A DNA stretch of 64,000 nt. Source: Strix aluco. Lineage: Eukaryota > Chordata > Aves > Strigiformes > Strigidae. This document shows positions 54,501 to 64,000 of the stretch, in pieces. The stretch is from the NCBI RefSeq assembly GCF_031877795.1, contig NC_133943.1, positions 11,773,001 through 11,837,000 on the forward strand, read 5' to 3'. The notes under the pieces are model-generated. The model ran no database searches and was not told where the DNA came from. It saw only the letters and a program-made list of their open reading frames with translations. The position numbers were made by a program, and so were the translations under genes. Each line of letters opens with the position of its first letter. Within the stretch, counting starts at the first letter, position 1.

Positions 54501-57500
54501 CAATGGGAAAAGGTCAGCTCCAGACCTGAGAGATGTCACCAGAGATCCAGAGGAATCCAGTTGGCAGGTCTCTAAGTTTTTGAGGCTCCCTGTATCTTTT
54601 CTGGCCCATCTTGCTCCTGCTAATTTTGCAGGACAAGGACTACAGCACAGGTTGATACACTGCTCTTACCCAGGAAAGCCAAGGAGAGCAGGCACAGCTC
54701 TGGAAAAGGGATGGAAAAAGGGTAAAAGTGCAGCAAACCCACATGTGTTCTGGGAGAGACACACAGACTGGCTTCAGAAGATGGTCTGCAGAAACCAAGG
54801 CACGCCAGCGACAAGCCAAGGCAGGGAAGGTTTCCCGGGAGAGCACCTTTCTCCCCAACACAGCAGGGAAACACGCTCCCCAGCAGACAAGGGACTGTGG
54901 AAGGGAGGTGGTCGGCACGGGGAGACTCCCACAAATCATCTCAGCAGCGAGGGTCTCCATCCAAGCTCCAAACAAGACTGCTCACATCACATTCCCATAA
55001 GGGAGGACTTGCCTGGCCATCCAAGATCCCGGGGAGAGGGGGAGACGGGGCAGGCGAGAGGCAGACAGACACACAGCCCTTTGGAGGGCAGCTTTCCCTG
55101 CCGAGCATGGGAGAGCGCAGAGAGGCCAACTCTTGCTCTCAGCAATGCACTCAGGTCAGGAAGAAAAATGAAGGGAAAAAGAAACAATAACTCTATTGTT
55201 TCTCCCCTTCCAAGATTATTTTTAAGTATTTGTGCCAGAATCTTAGGAAAAAAATAAATATTGGGGTAGATGCAGTTTAAAGCATTTTGGTGCACTTTTA
55301 CTATGCAGGAAGCTGTTGTATCACGTTTTTCACTGATTCCTTTGCAGCAGGGAGGGTGATCACACAGCTGCCAGGCCCTGGCTCCCTAAACCAGGACTGG
55401 GGCACTGATGCCCCACCGGCGTATCCAATCTGCAGCCAGGCTCCCCACAACAGCACGTCAGGATAGGGCACGTTTATCCACATTTATCTCCACCACCAAT
55501 TTATCTTATCAATTAGCTGTTTTTCTTATTAACCCAGAAATGTCTGGGCAGCGAGTCTTTCCGGAGCAAGCCATGGCGGAAGGTCTGTGCACATCATGGG
55601 AACACACTGTCCCCATGGCTGAGCTGTCCATTAACAGCACAAGCGATAACGCCGGCGGAGCCACCCGGGGAGAGGGGGGCCTTTCAAAAGCAGCCTTGTA
55701 TCAACAGCTAACACATTGGCAGACAGCTTCTTCATTAACAGGAAACTCGTAAGATAATATCCTAATTGAATCAATTAAGAGTGCTGCAGGCTGCAGGGGA
55801 TCCTAGGGAGAGGGGAATGTATGTGCTCAGCAGTATTCCCAGGAAGCAGAGCGTTCAGGAAGGGCTTTGCCCAAATAAGAGCTGATGGTGTAGTGGCAGA
55901 GGGATACACCATGCAGATGGCGTAACCTGAGAGATATGTCTGCTGGAGGAGCAGGGCCCCAGGTCTAACAGCCTGTGAGCATGCTGGAATCAAACTCCGA
56001 GAAGTTTCTGTAAAAAAAGCCCCAAACACCTCAAGCCAAGTGCCAGCAGGTAATCACTTTGCTGCTTCTCCTCTGCTCTGCACAATAAAGTAGAAAAGTT
56101 TTACCCTCTGGTATGTAAAGGAGAGAAAAAAAATATATTTTTTTCATTTAAATCTGATCTGGTGGAAAGAAAAATGTCAAGGTGAAATGGTAAACACAGA
56201 GGTCCTGCATTCCTCTGATAAGGATGAACCAGAAGGGCACGGGATTACTCTCGCAGCAAGTCCTCTGCAGGTGAGGGACTGTGGGATTTGCTTTTGTCAA
56301 GCTGTTCTAAAACCTAGGCTCTCCACTACTGAGTGTTCGGGCTTGCCTGGGCACCGGACTTCAGAAGAGAAAGCAAGTCTTTGCCAACTTATGGAGGGGA
56401 TGGTGGTTCACATCACTGAACAGCAAGATACCAGCATGGGTTGGGGGGTGATGAAACGGCCAGGCGAGGAAAGCAAACTCTTTCACTCTTGCACAACACC
56501 AGGAGCTGATGTCGGAGCCAGGCTGTGAGCTGTAATCACAGGCACTGGGTGAGGGAAGTTTCCCCCTTCTCTTATCGAGAGGATTTGTTTTGCCTGCGTG
56601 ACAGGAGGTTCAGTGTAAAACCACATTCCTCCTTCAGCGAGAGCTGACCTAATCCGTGCCTCCACCAGACACGTCTGTTATCCAGAGCAGAGAAGTCAGC
56701 TTTTGACACCAGCCGAAGGGGAAAAAAAAAAAAAAAGTTCAACAAAAGGCTTCAGAGTCGGACTGAGTGCACAGTGTCAGAATCACAGGAGACTCTTTGT
56801 GAGAGCAACAGCCTCCCCGCTGAGAGAAGGCAGCAGCTTGCCGTGGGGGAAAGATGGGTCTGAGCCAAGCCTGCTCTCATCCCATGCTCCCAAACGCCCT
56901 GTTGGCCCCATTGCTCATGAGAGGGGGAATGCCAGAGGCAGCCAGGCACACCGCGTGCCCTGCTGTCCCTGTGGCAGTGAACTCCAGATGGGGACGTTCA
57001 CGTGCATCGCTCACCCTGACCTCCAAGGTAAAGGGATGTGGGTCCAGCAATCGCCTGCCATCACGGCAGCACCCCAGCCCCACGGGGACATGATGAGGGA
57101 CAGGGCTGTGCGCTGAGAACCAGAGAGTTTGCAAACGTGCTCCTGCAGATCAAAGCACCCTTGCGCCCTGGAACCAGCTGGTTTGGGGAACATCTGCCAA
57201 GCAGACAGTCCAGGAAAGAGAAGGACATCTGGCAGCGGCTCACAGGCTACTGATGTTTAGTCTCTTTGCGATCCTATGAGAGGCACCTTCCCTGCATTCC
57301 CCTGGACTGCCTGTGAAGAAAGGAGGGGTGAAAACACAGCAGCCCAGAAGACAGAAGGACAAATGTGGAGCAAACTCAGATCCCAAGTGTGTGATGCCGA
57401 GCTCAGGAGGTCAAGCCTGGGGAAGGACTCCACTGGTGTGGCACCATGTAATGCCCGTTCAATGGCCAAAGCAAGCTGGGTGATCAGAGACAGTAACAGG

Positions 57501-60500
57501 AGCTGAAGGGCAGCACAACTGAGTGGTTTCTTGATGACCACTCTCCCCAGCCCCAGCTTTTCTGGTGAAAGGGATGAGTTCAAGTGCATTTTACACATCA
57601 CCAGGCAGAGGCAATCCTGACCTCCTCAGCACTAGGAAATGGCATCACAGAGGCTGGATTGTGAAAACCTGATGGAAAACTTTAAGCATTGCTCAGCAAT
57701 AGACAAAAAGAATTAACTGAGGTCAGAGAGAAAAGGGCTACACAAATTGGCAGCAGCTGCCACTACAAGAGAAATTTCCTATGAAATCACAGGAAGCATT
57801 AGACAGAGGGAGATGTTGGTGCCTGTGAATAGCTCACTGGCGTGGAGAGGGCAGGATGCATCCCCTGGCCCACGCTGCCACCAGCCCCAGGCAGCCCCAG
57901 GACGGAGGCACCCCCAGGTTTGTGCTGCCCCAGGCGCCTGCCCGTAAACCACATGAGCCAAAGCGGGGGAGCTGGCGGGCTCTGCCTGCACACAGGGGCT
58001 CAGAGGACGTGGCAGCTCCGCTTCCCTAGTCTTGGTCTGAGTGCAGTGGTCCTCCAAAAGCAACCAGGCAAAAAGCTTCCACTGCCCAGGACGGAAGACA
58101 TTTCCAGCCTGAGCACCCACTGATTCTCTGAGCAGAAACCTCAGTGGTGCTCAGCTCCAAGGTAGGCAATTGAGACCACGATGGGCATGGCACGCTCACC
58201 CAGGCTGCCAGGATTCCCAGAGGAGGCACTCGGCCCCAAGCATCTAACCCCTAAAAGCCTGTAGCAACCTCAGCGTGACGAGCCTCCTTTTTCCGTCATC
58301 CAGCCTTGAAACTTAAATCCCCAGAAATCACTAAAAGATTATCATGTTTGTTCATTAGTGATAAATAAACACCAGCATCACAATTGCAACCAACATCATG
58401 TACTAATTGCAGCAAATGGGCAAAAGAGTCAGGGAAGAAGAGAGTACCCTGGTCTCCAGATAGGTCTCTCTCTGTTCAAGCCCCACCCTGCTCCCACAGT
58501 GATTTCTGTGTCTGTTCTGTGCTCATCTACAAAGTGCATTTCCAAGAGCATTTAAAGAAATCATGTTTTAAGACATTTGAAGTCCATATGTTTTCAAAAG
58601 CAACAAGTAGCTCTGGGTAACCACTCTGAGGCAGCCAGAAAGGAACGAGAGGGCAGACAAAGCTGCATCTTCCCAAAACCCAGCTCCAGTAAGTCATTGG
58701 GTGAGACACCCTGAGATAGTGGGATACAAAATCAGCACCCATTTTTGGATGGCCCAAACAACTCCTGAAAAGCACTGCTTGCTTTCCCTCGCTTTGTAAG
58801 ACTGTCAAGAATATATTTGGAAGAGACAAAGAAGAGAGTTTAGTGTTTAAAAAAAATGAAAAAGAAAACTTCAAATTTGAAGAAGAGTACCAACCAATTT
58901 CCATTTACACACCCCCCCTCACAGAGCTGCTGATCCCTCTGTCTGCTTCTTGGGTGATTAAAATATACTGCTTTCTACATTTGATTCATTTGGTGCTGAA
59001 TCCTGGAAGTCATCATTTTCTTTACAGTACTTTAGTAATCCATTTTCCATTTAATTTCTGATAATTGCAGCCTTTAGATGGCATTAGGCTGGGCAGGCAG
59101 GTCCCAGACTGCAGAGATGCGCACTGAAAGCAGCAGCACTCCATGCAGGCACCAGGAGCAGAGCATTAACACCACCAAACAACCAGAACAGCATCCATAA
59201 TTCACCACGGCCACCCAGCCGCGGGAAATGACTCTTGCTGGTAGACGTGCTTGGGAACACAGCAGCAATACCCGGGGGTGATGCTGGTCTGCACCACTTC
59301 CTCTTCCCCATCCCGTCCATGGGAACGTCCTGCCAGCACAGCTGGGGCTGTGTCACACGGGAAGTACCTCTGGAAGGAGCCTTGGCATAGGAGCAGGGAA
59401 GAGCTGTGCCACCTGCCCCAGCCTGATGCCAAAGACCACAGAACCACCACCACACCATCGCTGGAGCTGTCATGGCAGCAGCAGCTGTAGAGGCTGCAAA
59501 GACAGTTCATGTTCACCCACATCCTCCTCCTCTCTAGCATCCCAAAGCAGACACGCTCTGAAGACCAGAAAGTCATGAGATCTAGTTTCTGTTGTGGAAA
59601 TGGAAACAACGGTGGAGAAATACCACTATATTTGCCCTATTTCAATGTGTTGAGCAGCCGAGGCGCAGCAAGGGGGAGGGCTGTGCTCAAGCACTCCAAC
59701 CAGATCTAGTTTCACATCTAACATGGTGTTTCACACCAAGAGGCAACCTTCAGTCAAGTGTTTCAGCGACCAGTCATGGAGAGACTTTATGTTCATGCCA
59801 CCCCACCTTGAGCTGCATGCTTGCCAAAACCTTGGGATGACTTGTCCCTAGCTTCTCCCCCAAATAGCTCATGATCTGGTTTCCCTTCAACCCCTCCCTT
59901 CCCAAAAACATTCCCCACTCCAACAGATGAGGACACGCAGACTGGCATACATTACTTCTCTGAAATTAATGCAATGTTTGAAATCTGTGGCAGGCCCAAA
60001 CATGATAAGACAAAGGAGGAGACATCTGAGCTACAGGCAGGGCTGCAAAAGCTGCAGTCCTACCACTTGGGAGAGCGCTGATGGTCAGAAACACCAGCCT
60101 CATCACCCTCCTCTTGCATCAGACTTCTTGCTAACTGTCTGTTTTCCCTGCTGTTCCTTCCCCAAACACAAACCCCATCTTCCAAGCGAGCACAGTCAGC
60201 AGAAAGGCCAATTTGGAGAGACTTTTGTCACCACATGAGGGAGGATTTCATTCTGCTTGAGTTCATGATGGTCTCCATCAAGAGCAGCTCCACAGCAGCC
60301 AGTGCAATTACACAGGTGGAAAATGAGACACTGCAAACCCTTGATGTTTAACTGCCAAAACCAGGGTCTCCATGCGAAACAGATACATCTTAGTCCTTAC
60401 CATGCTCCTTTCCACGCTCTCCCACCTGTCAGTAAAAATGTCCATCTAGCAGACAGAAGCTGATGGAACCCTGGGCAGACAGCCCCACGGACAGCATGAA

Positions 60501-63500
60501 CCAGGCTGGCTCCTGCGTGAACCCATCAGCATTGCCACCAGCACCCCCACCCCACCTCCTGCTGCACCAGCAGAGTGTCTCCATCATGGAGCACCTTGTA
60601 TTCCTCCATTTACAGAAAGGGTGTGATTTAAATGCTGCCCAAAGACCCAAGCTGGGCAGGAAGCCTCTGCAGACAGCACATACCCACAGCTGCTGCGGGC
60701 GCAGGAGCCTGGCACTGCCACCACCCACATGATGGCAGGAGAGGACTTGGAGCACTTCTGAATTCAGACAGTCCTTGCCAGAGGGACGGAGCTCACCAAG
60801 AAACTCCACTTATTGCAAAACCAGAACGTTGCCATTAAGCGATGTCTGATGGAGGAGACTGGCCCTTGCAGCTTATGGAGGAGTTAATGGACATAACAGG
60901 GAAGGGTTGAGCAAGCGCCGAGCACGAGCACAGGTTTGGGCAGCCCCGCGGGGAGCCTTTGGGAATGCATAAAGCAAGATGCCATGCAGCTCCAGGGGGA
61001 ACGCCGTCCTAACCCGGGATATTCACCCTTTGCCAGGGCCTGGAGCCAGCGAACACAGAGGCACCACAGAGGAGTCCCAGCAGCAGGCAAAGTGCAGCAA
61101 CCCTGCTGCCTTCTGTGCATTTAAACACGAGGATGCAGATTTTACACAAAATTCTGCCCAAACCACATACCTTGAACTGCACCTGCTTTTTTAGGACCCA
61201 ACCAGGATAGAGGGAGAGTGAGCAATGCCAAGGTTTTCCAGCATAATTAAACCCCTAAGGAGCACAAACCTTGAAAGCACCCTAATCTTAGAGCTCCTCT
61301 CTAAGCGTAATCTCACTACGAGAGAAAATCTGGACAGTTTCTGGCCAAATTCACCAACTGATAAAAAAACACCATGGTTTTGGGGCTTAAAGCAGCCACC
61401 TGTTGGCAGGTGGAAAGCAGTCGCCCCCCAAATGGAAACCTCAGACCGCTCTGGGAACTTTCCAACAGGACTTTTTTATTGCCTGGAGGTGGGTGGAGGG
61501 GTGGGAGGGGGAGAGGAGGGGAACTGGAAAATGCTGATTTGCCAAGAAGAAAGATCAGCAGACAAGTATCCATTTCAATTAACATTTCAATTCAAACAGT
61601 AAAACCTAACCACTAAAATTAAAAGGATTTTTTTAATGTTTTAAGTGACTCATCAAGGGGAAAGCTTCTTCTCAAAAATTAATAGTTAAAAACCAAGGGA
61701 ACATTTTACACATAGTGAACTGAGTTTCTTTCTTTGCTAAAATTTAAAGACTAACTTTCCTCCCAACTTAGGACGAGGAAACCTTACAAAGAACTGTGTG
61801 GCTTCCCAGCCAGCCTGGCACTCTGCGTGGCTGAACACAAAGCCTTCTTCAGTGGCCGTTACATCAGCCATTTTCAGCATGTATGCATGCAGTTAAAAAA
61901 TACAGATTGCAACTTTCTGTTGACTGAGATTGGGCGAGAACTCCAGGATTTTGGGTCCCTACCAGAGGTACTCCAGTGCTCCCTGGGGCAGGAGAAGGCA
62001 GTGTCCTCTGCCAGCAGCAGCTTTATAGCAGAAATTCTCAGATAGGGAGGAAGACCCACAACTTAATTTTCTAAAAACCGACACTTTCTCCATTTTTCAG
62101 CAATATTTTTTCCTTAAAAACCCCAACAACAACAACAAAAAAGAAAAATGGCAGCTGCACTCTGTAAGGCTGAACATCTCAGCCAGCCCCAACCAACACG
62201 CCTTGGTGCCCCAGTGCCTGGGGCAAGCTGTCCACCTACCTGAGACAAGTTGCACAATATAGTTGAACCAACTGAACTTTTGCCTGCAGCGCAAGACAGG
62301 GAGAGGTCTCACCTCCACCCTCCTCATTCCTGGCCCTCCTGGAGCCACTCCAAGCTTGCAGGGACGTGGGCTGGTTTGCTGCCAGCTTGGGGAAGGGGGA
62401 GATCAAGCCTCAGTGGGGTCCCAAACCTTTTGGCACCCAAACTGCTTACCGAGGGAGGCATTTCTCAAAGTCTGCTACAACAAAATATCTTCTTCCTCTC
62501 TGAAAAGGTCAAGTACCAGACCATGGTTGATGGTAAATGATCAGCAAGCTGAGCTTGCAGAGGAAAATAAGAGCACAAGGAATTCTCCATAAGGGGCATA
62601 CCACACCTTGTGTATTAAAAAATACCTGGTTTGGCTAATTTAATATGGTATCAGCACTGAAAAATTACATTTGAATGAAAGCTTTGTCTTGCCCAAACCC
62701 TAAATATTCTATTAAAGGCAGTATTAAAACAATAAATTCACCAACCTTAATTATACCTTCCAAACCTAATCTCCAAGATCTAATTTCCACACTGCCAGGT
62801 AAAGACAGCCATAAATGTCACTTATAATTCAGTACTCAGTGACTCACCTCTACTGCAAAGACCTCAAGATATGGTACCAGTAAGGCTGAAAGGCTCAAGG
62901 AGGTGGAATTAAGACAGGGAAAATTCTGGCTTTCCTCATGCCACCAGATTACAAGGGAGACCATATTTCATGTGGGTTATTGCTCACATTGCAATCCTAG
63001 ATAACACCAGAATATAAAAGTTACCATAAACCAGGGTGTAGAGCCGCACCCTGCAACCTGGGGATGTGTGGGAGTCACAATGTGATGGGAAGATGAGCAG
63101 AAGGGGTGCCATGCATCCAGCAGTACTGCAACACCCTGCAGCCAGTGGTGAAGCAAAGCCTCAGCCGCTGGCAGGAAAACCACAGAGTCACCATGGCACC
63201 ACGGAGGGGATGGGCTGGCTGCCAGAGCCCTACAGCATCCACCCGCTGGCACCACATCACGTTTTCCCCTCTCTTTTCTGGTTAACGAGGTCCCCCTCCC
63301 CGCTGCTGGCTGGAAGGCATGAATCACAGAGGAAGGGCAGGTCCTGCACACCCATCCTTCTCTCCCCAAAAGGTCTCCCCTAATCCAGCCAACGGAACAG
63401 CCTTGATGCAGCTGGCACAGACCTGCCTTCCTCATCCCTCCTGCAAGATGCCTGCCACATACCCAGGAAAAGTCTGTGCTGGATCTCAGGGATGGGAATG

Positions 63501-64000
63501 AGGAGCAAGGCATGCCTCAGGGCAGACACATACAGGAGAAGGGAAAAAAAAACACGCAAGGAAAGTAAGAGGAAAGGAGCATCGCTTCTAGGATGGAGCA
63601 GAGCACTGGGAAGGGGGAGCAAGTGGTTAAATTCTTCACTTGTCCCCAGGCCCACCAGGACCTCAGGGAGATCATTGCAGAGGTCCACACCTCGCTTTAC
63701 AAGGGGACTCCAAGATGGCAAGGTGTCCTTCACTGAAAGCACTTTGAACAGCCAGTGCGGGAGCAGTGATTTACAGCACCGTGGAAGACCTGAGACAGCC
63801 TGATGTAATCGAATGAAAGGCACAGAAAAGAAGTGAGAAATCAAGACCGCCGAAAAACATGTCATCCCTTCAGCTTTATCACCTCCCTCTACAAGGGCAG
63901 GACATGCCCAGAACCACCATCTCCCTCTGTCTCTCTCAGCTCTTATTTCCATCTCCCACTCACCATAAAACTGCACAGATGCTTCAACTTCTTAGATACC
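51593..64000 (-). other. SH3PXD2B: SH3PXD2B intron 2, partial
   Basis: At least 12.4 kb of intron upstream of exon 3. I searched for the expected exon 2 (the YIIRVTW...RRYSKFFDLQ region) in reverse complement and did not find it, so exon 2 and exon 1 with the promoter should be beyond the window. It contains a G-rich quadruplex-type run (61490-61521) and A+T-rich candidate elements at about 55480-55790 and 62600-62860. Confidence 0.8.
61490..61521 (+). other. G-quadruplex-type motif
   Basis: The plus strand has G runs of at least three separated by loops of one to six bases (TGGGTGGAGGGGTGGGAGGG, then GGAGAGGAGGGG). This satisfies the G3N1-7 quadruplex rule. It lies in partial intron 2, on the strand opposite to the SH3PXD2B coding strand. 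Confidence 0.75.

Noticed and set aside
63380..63976. A 198-residue minus-strand frame at the window end, next to a donor-like ATG|GTGAGT at about 63962, considered as SH3PXD2B exon 2.
   Set aside because: The residues do not match the expected PX-domain segment with RRYSKFFDLQ, and the phase to exon 3 is not supported.

Overview
The window is vertebrate genomic DNA, most likely from a bird. It has the low coding density and GT-AG introns of an animal chromosome, and intron 3 carries two 3'-terminal copies of CR1, the dominant avian LINE (turtles and crocodilians also have CR1). There are no operons, prokaryotic signals, CRISPR arrays or structural RNA genes that I can support.

One protein-coding gene fills most of the window: SH3PXD2B (TKS4, a podosome/invadopodium adaptor with one PX and four SH3 domains), on the minus strand. 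I could place eleven consecutive coding exons at base resolution from reading-frame continuity and splice sites. By homology to the 13-exon mammalian gene they are exons 3 to 13. Together they encode 841 residues plus the stop. The first two coding exons (about 52 residues in the human protein: the N-terminus and the start of the PX domain) were not found and should lie beyond base 64000. Reading from high to low coordinates: intron 2 (51593-64000, partial), exon 3 (51517-51592), exon 4 (39709-39785), exon 5 (35413-35504), a 26-bp exon 6 (24853-24878), exon 7 (17877-18011), exon 8 (16262-16366), exon 9 (14161-14278), exon 10 (12667-12893), a 50-bp exon 11 (12022-12071), exon 12 (11430-11555) and the large terminal exon 13 (coding 9025-10518). 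A long 3'UTR continues below 9025.

Below about 5790 the DNA is non-coding as far as I can tell. A T-rich plus-strand 3'UTR-like segment ends at a good AATAAA (2830-2835), and a minus-strand AATAAA lies only about 70 bp away (2901-2906), suggesting a tail-to-tail arrangement with an unidentified plus-strand transcript. A perfect 28-unit TTTTC microsatellite lies at 3336-3475.

The introns are mostly unique sequence. Several A+T-rich blocks with homeodomain-like TAAT/ATTA motifs, palindromes or G-quadruplex motifs are flagged as candidate regulatory elements, but conservation cannot be tested from a single sequence. I found no convincing undescribed biological system. The notable points are the fine structure of SH3PXD2B (two frame-shifting tiny exons, a splice-junction direct repeat, a diverged proline linker) and the convergent 3' ends.
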